Shown here piece after piece: positions 16,473-24,393 of a DNA stretch of 64,000 nucleotides. Numbering within the stretch: position 1 is the stretch's first letter; the number at the start of each line of letters is the position of its first letter. Under the pieces are notes generated by a model. That model was not told the DNA's origin and made no database searches. It saw only the letters and a program-made list of their open reading frames with translations. The position numbers and the translations under genes were made by a program. Source of the DNA: Bradyrhizobium sp. AZCC 1719 (lineage in GTDB: Bacteria > Pseudomonadota > Alphaproteobacteria > Rhizobiales > Xanthobacteraceae); assembly GCF_036924525.1 (NCBI RefSeq), contig NZ_JAZHRU010000001.1, positions 2,323,001 through 2,387,000 on the forward strand, read 5' to 3'.

Positions 16473-17174
16473 TTAAAACTTCTCCACCCACGGCCGCAAT
16501 TCCACTTCCCACGTCCAGGCGCTGCGCGGTTGCTGCAGCACGTTCCAGTAGCTCAGCGCAATCGCGTCGGGATCGAGCATCGAGTCCGGCCGATCGGCAG
16601 GCTCCGTACGCGCAGCACTGCGGATGCCGCCATCGATGACGAAATGCGCGACATGGATGCCTTGCGGAGACAATTCGCGCGCCATGCTCTGGGCCAGCCC
16701 GCGCAGTGCAAACTTGCCCATTGCGAACGGCGCCGACTGCGGATAGCCCTTCACACTGGCGGAAGCGCCGGTGAACAGGATCGCGCCGTGCTTGTTCGGC
16801 AGCATGCGTGTCGCCGCCTGCTGGGCCACCAGAAAGCCGCCAAAGGCGGAGACTGCGATCGCATTCGCAACTTCGGCAGGAACCAGGTCGGTGAAGGCGC
16901 CGCGTGCGCGGCCGCTGGCGTTATAGACGACGAGATCGGGCGTGCCGATCTCGCGCTCGACCATGCCAAAGAGACGTTCGACTTCCTCCGCCTCGGTAGC
17001 GTTGCAGGCAAAAGCGCGGGCGCCGGTCTCGGTGCAGAGCGCGCCAAGCTTCTCGATCTTGCGCGCGGCAAGCGCAACCTTGATGCCTTCGCGCGCGAAC
17101 AGTCGCGCCAGCGATGCGCTCAATCCCTCGCCGACACCAACAATCAGGGCAATCTTGTATTTTGGCAATTCCAT
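16473..17174 (-). CDS. Short-chain dehydrogenase/reductase family protein with Phe in place of the catalytic Tyr
   Basis: A 233-residue Rossmann protein of SDR type. The cofactor loop is VGVGEGLSASLARLF (residues 13-27), a relaxed GxxxGxG, and YNASG is present in place of NNAG. In the active-site stretch GASASVKGYPQSAPFAMGKFA the YxxxK tyrosine is replaced by F150, while the lysine (K154) is retained; this F-variant occurs in one SDR subfamily from memory. It may be a reductase using a different acid or a non-catalytic protein. Start at 17174 with an AGGAC upstream. It shares a strand with the crotonase, so the pair may act on one acyl-CoA. Confidence 0.8.
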   Translation of the reverse strand: MELPKYKIALIVGVGEGLSASLARLFAREGIKVALAARKIEKLGALCTETGARAFACNATEAEEVERLFGMVEREIGTPDLVVYNASGRARGAFTDLVPAEVANAIAVSAFGGFLVAQQAATRMLPNKHGAILFTGASASVKGYPQSAPFAMGKFALRGLAQSMARELSPQGIHVAHFVIDGGIRSAARTEPADRPDSMLDPDAIALSYWNVLQQPRSAWTWEVELRPWVEKF

Positions 17175-17265
17175 GGGCGCAGTCCTCGGATGGTGGGGAT
17201 TAGGTAATCTAGGAACCCAATTCCGCCTGGCAATCGTCCGCCGTGGGGCCCTCCAATTATGCTTG

Positions 17266-17293
17266 TTGACGGCACGTCCGCCCGCGTTATCGA
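17266..17293 (+). promoter_or_regulatory. Candidate sigma-70-type promoter for the acyl-CoA dehydrogenase gene
   Basis: TTGACG (17266-17271), 16-base spacer, TATCGA (17288-17293), about 40 bases before the ATG at 17333. Confidence 0.4.
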
Positions 17294-17332
17294 TAGTTGA
17301 CCAATATCGGGCGGAACGAACAAGGGCTAAAA

Positions 17333-19114
17333 ATGCATCCACTCATGCAAGACCGTGCAGCCGCGTCAGCCAATCAGCCGGGATTGCTCGCACCTGATAC
17401 GACGGGGATGAATTTCTACCGCGCCGATCCGGCGTTGACGGATCTGCTTCGCCTGCATCTGCCCGACGCGCTGTTTCGCCATATCGAGCCGCATCTCGAG
17501 CGGCTCGGCGAATTGGCCGGCGGCTATCTCGACGAATGCGCGCGGCTCGCCGACCGTCATACGCCGGTGCTGCACCAGCGCGACAAGTTTGGCCGTGATA
17601 TCCAGTATATCGAATATCACCCGGCCTATCGCGAGCTGGAAAAAGCCGCGTTCGGCGAGTTCGGCATTCACGCGATGTCGATCCGCAAGGGCATCATGGG
17701 CTGGCCGGATAAATACCCCGTCGTCGCCAAGCACGCCTTCACCTTCCTGTTCAACCAGACCGAATTCGGCATGGGCTGTCCGATCAACGTCACGGATGGT
17801 TGCGCGAAACTGCTCAACAATTTCGGCAGCGATGCGTTGAAGGCAAAATATCTCGACGGCCTGACCCAGACCGACATGAGCAAGCTTACTCAGGGTGGCC
17901 AGTTCATGACCGAGAAGGAAGGCGGCTCCGACGTCGGCACGCTGACGACGCGGGCCGTGCAGGAGGGCGATCACTGGCGGCTCTATGGCGAGAAATGGTT
18001 CTGCTCCAATGCCGACGCCAAGGTGGTGATGCTGCTGGCGCGGCCGGAAGGAGCGGGGCCCGGCACGCGCGGCGTCGGCCTGTTCCTGATGCCGCGCTTC
18101 CTTGATGACGGCTCGCAAAATCACTACCGGATCGTTCGCTTGAAAGACAAGCTCGGCACCCGTTCGATGGCGTCGGGCGAGATCAAGTTCGAGGGCGCGA
18201 TTGCCTACGCCGTCGGCAAGCTCGACCGAGGCTTCGTGCAGATGGCCGAGATGGTGAATTCGTCCCGGCTCTCCAATGGCGTCAAGTCCACCGCGCTGAT
18301 GCGGCGCGCGCACCATGACGCGATGACGGTCGCGAGAAATCGCGTGGTGTTCGGCCAGAGGATCATCGACCTGCCGCTGGCTCAGCGGCAGTTGATGAAG
18401 ATCATGTTGCCGACCGAGCAGGCGCTGTCGATGAGTTTTCTCACGGCCGACGCGCTCGATCGCGCGGAAGCCGGCAGCCAGGATGCTGCGGCGCTGCTGC
18501 GCATCCTGACGCCGACGCTGAAATTCCGCGCCACGCGCGATGCACGCAAGGTTTGCGGCGATGCGTTGGAGATGCGCGGCGGCATCGGCTACATCGAGGA
18601 GTTTGCCACCGCGCGGCTGCTGCGCGACGCCCATCTCGGCTCGATCTGGGAAGGCACCGGCAACATCGTCGCGATCGACGCGCTGACCCGCGCGGTCGGC
18701 CGCCACGGCGCCGACACCGCGCTCGCGGCCGATCTGCACGCCCGCCTCGACGACAGCGCCAACGTGCCGCAGGCCTGGCGCAACCGGCTGCGTGAGCTGA
18801 CCGACCGCGCGGTCGGCTTTGCCAGCGAGGTAGCCAGCCGCGCCGACAATGAGGGCGATGCACGGCGCGCCACCAGCGTGCTCTACCATGTCGCCAGCGC
18901 CGTTGCACTGGCCTGGGAGGGCGGGCGGATTCACGAGATGCGCGGCGACGCCAGGCGGCTGTTGCTGTCGCGGATGGTGGTCGACCACCGCGTCGCGCCG
19001 AGCGACCCGTTCCGGCTTGCGGAAAATGCCACCCAGCGCGCGATATCAGGCCATCTGCTCGGCGAACGCAGCGTCGGTATGGCCGAGGTTGGCGAATTGC
19101 TTGTCGCAGCGTAG
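17333..19114 (+). CDS. Acyl-CoA dehydrogenase, long (AidB-like layout)
   Basis: A 593-residue FAD acyl-CoA dehydrogenase, longer than the usual 380-400. The flavin-binding segments are GGQFMTEKEGGSDVGT (about residue 190) and WFCSNADA, followed by the RTRNVVFGQ-like block VARNRVVFGQRIID. The C-terminal SIWEGTGNIVAIDALTR replaces the common GTDEI motif and, together with the extra C-terminal helical domain, resembles the AidB/long ACAD branch. The ATG at 17333 is preceded by AAGGG. It is followed 46 bases later by a zinc alcohol dehydrogenase on the same strand, so both probably form an operon. The physiological acyl-CoA is unknown. Confidence 0.87.
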   Translation: MHPLMQDRAAASANQPGLLAPDTTGMNFYRADPALTDLLRLHLPDALFRHIEPHLERLGELAGGYLDECARLADRHTPVLHQRDKFGRDIQYIEYHPAYRELEKAAFGEFGIHAMSIRKGIMGWPDKYPVVAKHAFTFLFNQTEFGMGCPINVTDGCAKLLNNFGSDALKAKYLDGLTQTDMSKLTQGGQFMTEKEGGSDVGTLTTRAVQEGDHWRLYGEKWFCSNADAKVVMLLARPEGAGPGTRGVGLFLMPRFLDDGSQNHYRIVRLKDKLGTRSMASGEIKFEGAIAYAVGKLDRGFVQMAEMVNSSRLSNGVKSTALMRRAHHDAMTVARNRVVFGQRIIDLPLAQRQLMKIMLPTEQALSMSFLTADALDRAEAGSQDAAALLRILTPTLKFRATRDARKVCGDALEMRGGIGYIEEFATARLLRDAHLGSIWEGTGNIVAIDALTRAVGRHGADTALAADLHARLDDSANVPQAWRNRLRELTDRAVGFASEVASRADNEGDARRATSVLYHVASAVALAWEGGRIHEMRGDARRLLLSRMVVDHRVAPSDPFRLAENATQRAISGHLLGERSVGMAEVGELLVAA

Positions 19115-19160
19115 GCTGCCGTCAGTATGGTTCAACAATAACAGAATAGAGGGAGCACCG

Positions 19161-20249
19161 ATGAAGGCCGCCGTCCTGCATGAAGTCAACCAGCCGCTGG
19201 TGATCGAGGAGGTCAGCGTGCCGAATCCCGGCCCGCGCGAAGTCCTGATCCGCACGCGCGTCGCCGGCCTGTGTCATTCCGACCTGCACTTCATGGAAGG
19301 GCTCTATCCGCATCCGCTGCCCGCGGTGCTCGGGCATGAATCGGCGGGCGTGGTCGAAAAGGTCGGCTCCGACGTCACCTATGTAAAACCCGGCGATCAT
19401 GTCGTGACCTGTCTTTCGGTGTTCTGCGGCACCTGCGACAACTGCACCACCGGCCGCACCGTGCTCTGCACCGACACGACCGTGAAGATGCTGCCGGGTC
19501 AGTCAAACCGGCTGTCCTGGGCGCGTGAGGAGAAGCTTCATCAGTTCCTTAATCTGTCGTCGTTCGCCGAGCAGATGCTGGTGCACGAGAACGCCATCGT
19601 CAAAATCCGCAAGGACATGCCGCTGGAGCTCGCGGCCCTGATCGGGTGCGGCGTCATCACCGGCTATGGCGCGGTCGTGAACACCGCAAAAGTTCAGGCC
19701 GGCGAAACGGTGGCCGTGATCGGCTGCGGCGGCGTCGGCATGGCCGCGATCAATGGCGCCGCGATCGCCGGCGCCGGCCGCATCATCGCGATCGACACCA
19801 ATCCGGCCAAGCTGCAGTTGGCCACGAAGCTCGGCGCCACCGACATCGTCGATCCCTCCCGCGGCGACGTGGTGCAGCAGGTGCGTGAACTCACCGGCGG
19901 CGGTGTGCATCACTCCTTCGAGGTGCTGGGCCGCAAGGAGACCGCGGAGCAGTCCTTTGCGATGCTGGCGGCCGGCGGCACGGCGACCATCGTCGGCATG
20001 ATCCCGTTCGGCCAGAAGATCGAGCTGCACGGCTTCGATTTCCTGCGTGAGCGCCGGATTCAGGGCTCGTCGATGGGCTCCAACCATTTCCGCGTCGACA
20101 TGCCCCGCCTCGTCGAATTCTACATGCGCGGCAAGCTGCATCTGGAGGACTGGATCTCGGCCAAGCTGGAACTCTCCGAAATCAACGAGGGTTTTGCCAA
20201 CATGAAAGCCGGCAAGACGCTACGCAGCGTGATCGTGTTTGATAGCTGA
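19161..20249 (+). CDS. Zinc-dependent alcohol dehydrogenase (class III-like MDR)
   Basis: A 362-residue medium-chain dehydrogenase. Catalytic zinc ligands are C38 in GLCHSDLHF, H60-E61 in GHESAG, and the cysteine at about 169 (LIGCGVITGYGA). The structural-zinc lobe CGTCDNCTTGRTVLC has four cysteines. The NAD site is VIGCGGVGMAAINGA with D in IIAIDTN, indicating NAD preference. The sequence is close to the Rxyl/TenA-type aryl or long-chain alcohol dehydrogenases. The ATG at 19161 follows GAGGGAG. Likely co-transcribed with the acyl-CoA dehydrogenase before it. Confidence 0.88.
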   Translation: MKAAVLHEVNQPLVIEEVSVPNPGPREVLIRTRVAGLCHSDLHFMEGLYPHPLPAVLGHESAGVVEKVGSDVTYVKPGDHVVTCLSVFCGTCDNCTTGRTVLCTDTTVKMLPGQSNRLSWAREEKLHQFLNLSSFAEQMLVHENAIVKIRKDMPLELAALIGCGVITGYGAVVNTAKVQAGETVAVIGCGGVGMAAINGAAIAGAGRIIAIDTNPAKLQLATKLGATDIVDPSRGDVVQQVRELTGGGVHHSFEVLGRKETAEQSFAMLAAGGTATIVGMIPFGQKIELHGFDFLRERRIQGSSMGSNHFRVDMPRLVEFYMRGKLHLEDWISAKLELSEINEGFANMKAGKTLRSVIVFDS

Positions 20250-20257
20250 CGACAACG

Positions 20258-20342
20258 TCGTCATCCCGGGGCGATGCGAAGCATCGAACCCGGGATCTCG
20301 AGATTCCGGGTTCAGCCCTGGCGGGCTGCCCCGGAATGACGG
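20258..20342. repeat. Palindromic repeat R2a (CGTCATTCCGGGGC type)
   Basis: CGTCATCCCGGGGCGATGCG...and ...CTGCCCCGGAATGACGG are inverted, with a central CTCGAGATTCCGGGTT. Begins nine bases after the alcohol dehydrogenase stop. Confidence 0.88.
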
Positions 20343-20349
20343 CGTTGGT

Positions 20350-20703
20350 TCACCGCGACACATGCGCCGACACTGCAAGCCACTTGCCATTCTGCTTCGC
20401 CCAGCAATCGGTATAACGCCCATGAGCCTGCTGGCCGTCCGGCGTGGTGTAACTCGTCGCTGCGTGGATGATGGCGAAATCGCCGAGGATTCGGATCCTC
20501 ACGTCTTCCGCGCGCAGATTCTTGATCGCGACAGGCTTTGCGGTCTGTTGCAGGAACGTGGCGCGATCGACCAGCGACTTGTCGGGATTGGAGCAGTAGA
20601 AATCGGCTGCGAGGATTTCGTCAAAGCGCTTGATGTCGGAATTCTGCACGGACGCGACATAGTCGCGGTTGAGCTCTGTCAGCTCGGCGAGGTCGTTGTT
20701 CAT
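20350..20703 (-). CDS. NTF2-like/SnoaL-type protein (DUF4440-like)
   Basis: A 117-residue small alpha+beta cone-fold protein. The pattern LTELNRDYVASVQNSDIKRFDEILAADFYC followed by beta strands (VRIRILGDFAIIHAATSYT, GRYTDCWAKQNGKWLAVSAHVS) is typical of the SnoaL/DUF4440 group, which includes ketosteroid-isomerase-like enzymes and ligand-binding proteins. No signal peptide. The function cannot be narrowed. The next gene on the same strand, 39 bases upstream, encodes a membrane protein. Confidence 0.78.
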   Translation of the reverse strand: MNNDLAELTELNRDYVASVQNSDIKRFDEILAADFYCSNPDKSLVDRATFLQQTAKPVAIKNLRAEDVRIRILGDFAIIHAATSYTTPDGQQAHGRYTDCWAKQNGKWLAVSAHVSR

Positions 20704-20741
20704 GATTCCTCCGGTTCTTGTTCGTCACTGCAGAGCGGCTA

Positions 20742-21302
20742 TCACGCTGTTCTCGGCGAGCGTTTGATCACGGCACGGGCGAGCGAGCCAAGCACGTAAC
20801 CCGCGAGCGAGAAGGCGACGGGCGGCAAGAGCTGCTTGAGATCAAAGATGGCTCGAGACACGAGTTGTTCAAGCGCCGGCGGCACCAGCAGAAGATCCAA
20901 GTTCAGGAAAACAAGCGGTGATACCACGAGCAGCGCCAAACGGAGCCGGTGCTTGGCAAAGATGCATAGTACTGCAACGATAACCGCCGTGGCGCTGAAC
21001 AGGCCATAGGCAATCTCAAAGCCGAGAGCGTGGCGGATGTTGAAAGCAGTGGCCAGCAACAGACCCCAAACAAGGCCGGCGATCAGAAGCGCTGCGTCGT
21101 CGATGCGCGGGAAAAGCGGCAGATACCCCAGTGCCAGGAATGCCAGGATCGACAGGGTAGGCCAGGCAGCGACAAAGGTGCCATGCATCAGCCCCCACAA
21201 GTGGAACGTTGGCCAGCCGAGCGCGGCATAGGCATAGCCAAGCGGCCACATCAACAGGAAACCGGCGACGACGGCGATGACGCTTCGAATGAAAGTCCGC
21301 AT
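20742..21302 (-). CDS. Small multispanning membrane protein, unknown function
   Basis: A 186-residue protein with about five or six hydrophobic segments (residues 5-28, 40-62, 66-88, 95-112, 117-140, 150-172) and positively charged ends (KHRLRLA, RAVIKRSPRTA). I do not recognise a family. It has a plausible start (ATG 21302) and codon usage like its neighbours. It lies upstream of the SnoaL-like gene on the same strand. Confidence 0.65.
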   Translation of the reverse strand: MRTFIRSVIAVVAGFLLMWPLGYAYAALGWPTFHLWGLMHGTFVAAWPTLSILAFLALGYLPLFPRIDDAALLIAGLVWGLLLATAFNIRHALGFEIAYGLFSATAVIVAVLCIFAKHRLRLALLVVSPLVFLNLDLLLVPPALEQLVSRAIFDLKQLLPPVAFSLAGYVLGSLARAVIKRSPRTA

Positions 21303-21378
21303 GGCGCTTTCAACGATACCGCTTCACCCTCCCGGCGAGGAGATGCGCTTGCGCGCAGCTCCCCGGCACGAGGGATCT

Positions 21379-22851
21379 TCAATCATCAAACATCGGCGGC
21401 GGCTTGAAGCCGCCGAATTCGCGCTCGATCAGCTCGGCCAGTCTCAGGGGCGTGCGATCCTCCAGCCACGGCCCGACGATCTGCACGCCGACCGGCAATC
21501 CGTCCGGCGAAAAGCCGGTCGGGATCGCGGTGGAGGGCAGACCGGGCAAGGTGGCGATGCCCGGCCACGAAAGCTGATCTGGATAGACGTGCTCCTTGCC
21601 GTCGATCTTGATGCGGCGTTTTTCCTGGTCATCGGAATGGTCGTGCGGATAGGCGGGCGTCGGCATGATCGGACAGATCACAGCATCATAGGTCTTGAAC
21701 AGCTCGCGCCATTGGGCTCGCAGGCGTGCGCGCGCGACGTCGTCCATCAACCAGTTACGATGGCTTTGCGCCATGCCCCGCAGGCGTTCGGCAGCGAGGC
21801 TTACATCGCTCTGCGGTAGCGCGGCGGCGGCGGCCTCTGCGCCGGCATAGACTTCCGGCGGGAAGGAGGCGGCGAGGAACGACATCAGCATCCGCATGTA
21901 GAGCCGGGATGTCTCCGCAAAGTTCGGCAGCAACGGGCTGTTGCGATCCACCCTGGTGCCGGCCTTTTCGAGGTTGGAGGTGAGCTTGTGGATCGTGCCG
22001 CGCACCACCTCGTCGGTCGGCATGACCGGGTCGGTATCGACGACCAGCACGCGAAAGTCCTTCAGATCGCCGTGGCGCGGCGGCGGCAGGGCGAGTTTGT
22101 AACCCTTGCCGGCCTCGAGCGGATCGGGACCGGCGATGGTGTCGAGCAGCAGCGAGAGATCGGCGGCGCTGCGTGCCATCGGGCCGATCACGGCAAGATC
22201 GCGGTCGATCGGCAGCGGCTGGAACGGCGGCGGCGTGTGGCCGCGCCCAGGCACCAGAGCAAACGTCGGTTTGTGCGCGTAGACGCCGCAATGGAACGCC
22301 GGCACGCGCAGCGAACCGCCGATGTCTGAGCCCAGCGATAGCGGGCCATAACCCGCCGCGAGCGCGGCCGAGGAGCCGCCGGACGAGCCGCCTGGCGTCC
22401 GGCCGAGATCGAACGGGTTGTTGGTGGTGCCGTAGACTTCGTTGTAGCTCTGCCAGTCGCCGAGCCCGAACGGGACATTGGTCTTGCCGAGGATGACGCC
22501 GCCGGCGTCCTTGACGCGCGAAATCGACAGCGCGTCTTCCGTCGGCGTGAAATCCTTCTGCGCCGGAAGGCCCCAGGTCGTCGGCAGCCCCGCGATATTG
22601 TAGGACTCCTTCACGGTCAGCGGGAGGCCGAGCAGCGGCTTCTTCACGCCGCGCGCCAGTTCGGCGTCGGCGGCGCGGGCGGCGGCAAGGCCACGCTCGA
22701 AATCGCGCACGCAAATCGCGTTGATCTTCGCATCGTGCCGCTCGATCCGGCCGATTGCGTCCTCGGCCAGTTCGACGGCCGAGACCTTTTTCGCGGCAAG
22801 CGCCGCGGACAATTCAACGGCGGTCTTGAAACTCCATTGCGATTTGGCCAA
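21379..22851 (-). CDS. Amidase (amidase-signature family)
   Basis: A 490-residue serine amidase of the AS family. The Ser-cisSer-Lys triad is in place: K81 (TVKES), S156 (TPGGSSGGSS) and S180 (SDIGGSLRVPA), with the canonical 24-residue spacing between the two serines. No signal peptide. AS enzymes hydrolyse a wide range of amides or act in indoleacetamide, nicotinamide or Glu-tRNA amidation; the lack of gatB/C rules out GatA. The position next to an epoxide-hydrolase-like gene suggests catabolism of an amide or xenobiotic. Substrate not predictable. Confidence 0.87.
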   Translation of the reverse strand: MAKSQWSFKTAVELSAALAAKKVSAVELAEDAIGRIERHDAKINAICVRDFERGLAAARAADAELARGVKKPLLGLPLTVKESYNIAGLPTTWGLPAQKDFTPTEDALSISRVKDAGGVILGKTNVPFGLGDWQSYNEVYGTTNNPFDLGRTPGGSSGGSSAALAAGYGPLSLGSDIGGSLRVPAFHCGVYAHKPTFALVPGRGHTPPPFQPLPIDRDLAVIGPMARSAADLSLLLDTIAGPDPLEAGKGYKLALPPPRHGDLKDFRVLVVDTDPVMPTDEVVRGTIHKLTSNLEKAGTRVDRNSPLLPNFAETSRLYMRMLMSFLAASFPPEVYAGAEAAAAALPQSDVSLAAERLRGMAQSHRNWLMDDVARARLRAQWRELFKTYDAVICPIMPTPAYPHDHSDDQEKRRIKIDGKEHVYPDQLSWPGIATLPGLPSTAIPTGFSPDGLPVGVQIVGPWLEDRTPLRLAELIEREFGGFKPPPMFDD

Positions 22852-22957
22852 GGCGTACGCTCCGCTCTGTTTCCGAGTACGGCGCGGATGATGCTCAGTT
22901 TGGGCGCGTGCGGCAAGAGCAATAGCTGTACAGCGGCGGTCCTCTCTTGCCGGTACG

Positions 22958-24127
22958 CTACCGGCTCGCCTTTGTCCTTGCGTTGTCCTTTGCTTCTTGC
23001 AGGAATTGCGTCAGCAGCCGGCTCACTTCGCCAGGCTGCTCCTGCTGCACCCAGTGGCCGGCGCCGTCGACGAGATGGCAGCCGATCATGTTGGTGCAGG
23101 CTCTCGACTGCATCGCCTCATAGACGCCGGGGCGCTGATAGGTGCCCCAGTCCTGCTTGCCCGAGATGAAAGCGGACGGCACGTCGATGGTGCGGCCGGA
23201 CCATGTCTGTAATTCCGGCACAAAAGCGGCGGAGGTGCCGCAGCGATACCATTGCAGCCCGCCCTGGAATCCGTTGCGCTCGTACTCGGCGCTGTAGAAG
23301 GCGAGCTCATTGTCGGGCAGCCATTTGTTGGTGGCGATTTCAGCGGCCGACGGCATTTCTTCGGCAACAGTGGCCGCCATGTCCCTGGCGAGGTCCATCA
23401 CATAATAAGTCGGCAGCTTTGCGATCTCTTCCGCGCTCCAGGATTTCAGCGGGTAGGGCTGGTTGGCTTCCCAGTCCGCGCTCTTGTGGTGATAGTAGGC
23501 GCGAAGGAAATCATGCACGCCCTGCGGCGCGCGGCGCATGTCGTTGTTCGCTTCGCGCGTCGAGTAGTACCATTGGTAATGTTTTCGCGGGCGCGGCAGC
23601 GCGGCGAGCTGGCGGTGAATGGGATCATCGACCGGCTTGGCGGGCTCGCGCACCGTATTGAACGGCAGCGATGGAGGCCCGCCGAACGGAGCGCTCATCA
23701 TGACGACCGAGCGAAACATGTCGGGCCGTATCAGCGCGCACCAGGCCGCCACCGACGAGCCGAAATCATGCCCGATCACGGCATCGACGCCTGCGTAGCC
23801 GAACGCCGACACCAGCCCGAGCGCGTCGCGCACCAGATTGGTGAGGCGGAACGAGGCGAGATCGCCGTCGTAATTCGGATCCCATCCGGTGGTGCGGCCA
23901 TAGCCGCGCTGGTCCGGCGCGATCACGTGGTAGCCCGCGTCTGCGAGAACCGGCATCACCTTGCGCCAGGAATAGGCGAGTTCGGGAAAGCCGTGCAGGA
24001 GCAGGAGGCACGGACGGCCGGGCGTTTCGAAGCCGGCTTCCAGCACGTGCATGCGGAGGCCGTTGATGTTCTCGATGGTGCGGGAGCGGATGGTGGAGGG
24101 CAGCGGGATGTTGGGGAGGGTGGGCAT
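22958..24127 (-). CDS. Epoxide-hydrolase-like alpha/beta hydrolase
   Basis: A 389-residue alpha/beta hydrolase. The HGFPE motif (residues 45-49), the nucleophile D121 in GHDFGSSVAAW, and a C-terminal histidine in GAGHWVQQEQP match soluble epoxide hydrolases and dehalogenases that use aspartate as nucleophile. Tyrosines in the cap domain (HYQWYYST, RAYYHHKS) could provide the epoxide-activating pair. No signal peptide. It lies 106 bases from the amidase on the same strand, so these may be co-transcribed. Epoxide hydrolase is more likely than haloalkane dehalogenase because of the HGFPE motif and the paired cap tyrosines. Confidence 0.83.
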   Translation of the reverse strand: MPTLPNIPLPSTIRSRTIENINGLRMHVLEAGFETPGRPCLLLLHGFPELAYSWRKVMPVLADAGYHVIAPDQRGYGRTTGWDPNYDGDLASFRLTNLVRDALGLVSAFGYAGVDAVIGHDFGSSVAAWCALIRPDMFRSVVMMSAPFGGPPSLPFNTVREPAKPVDDPIHRQLAALPRPRKHYQWYYSTREANNDMRRAPQGVHDFLRAYYHHKSADWEANQPYPLKSWSAEEIAKLPTYYVMDLARDMAATVAEEMPSAAEIATNKWLPDNELAFYSAEYERNGFQGGLQWYRCGTSAAFVPELQTWSGRTIDVPSAFISGKQDWGTYQRPGVYEAMQSRACTNMIGCHLVDGAGHWVQQEQPGEVSRLLTQFLQEAKDNARTKASR

Positions 24128-24227
24128 GGCTTTTCCTTATGGCGCGCGGTCGGCCAAGTCTTGTCATGCCGCGACTGTAATGGCGCGAATGTCTGCGACA
24201 AGCCACGAATGATTGACGCGCTCTCTA

Positions 24228-24386
24228 CCCTCCCCTGGAGGGGGAGGGTCGGCTCACAGCGAGCGAAGCGAGATGTGAGGCGGGGTGGGGTGATCTCTCA
24301 ACACGGGCAGCGCCCGATACGAAAGACTGTCACCCCACCTCGGTTCGCATTGCATGCGAACCGATCCTCCCCCTCCAGGGGAGGAT
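24228..24386. repeat. Palindromic repeat R4a (CCCTCCCCTGGAGGGGGAGG type)
   Basis: The left arm CCCTCCCCTGGAGGGGGAGG is repeated inverted at the right end (CCTCCCCCTCCAGGGGAGG), with inner arms GTGGGGTGA/TCACCCCAC. It fills the gap between epoxide hydrolase and acyl-CoA ligase genes. Confidence 0.88.
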
Positions 24387-24393
24387 AAGAGCG

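Noticed and set aside
17366..18988. A 540-codon minus-strand open frame across the long acyl-CoA dehydrogenase
   Set aside because: Antisense to a recognised enzyme gene; low-complexity composition and no domain seen.
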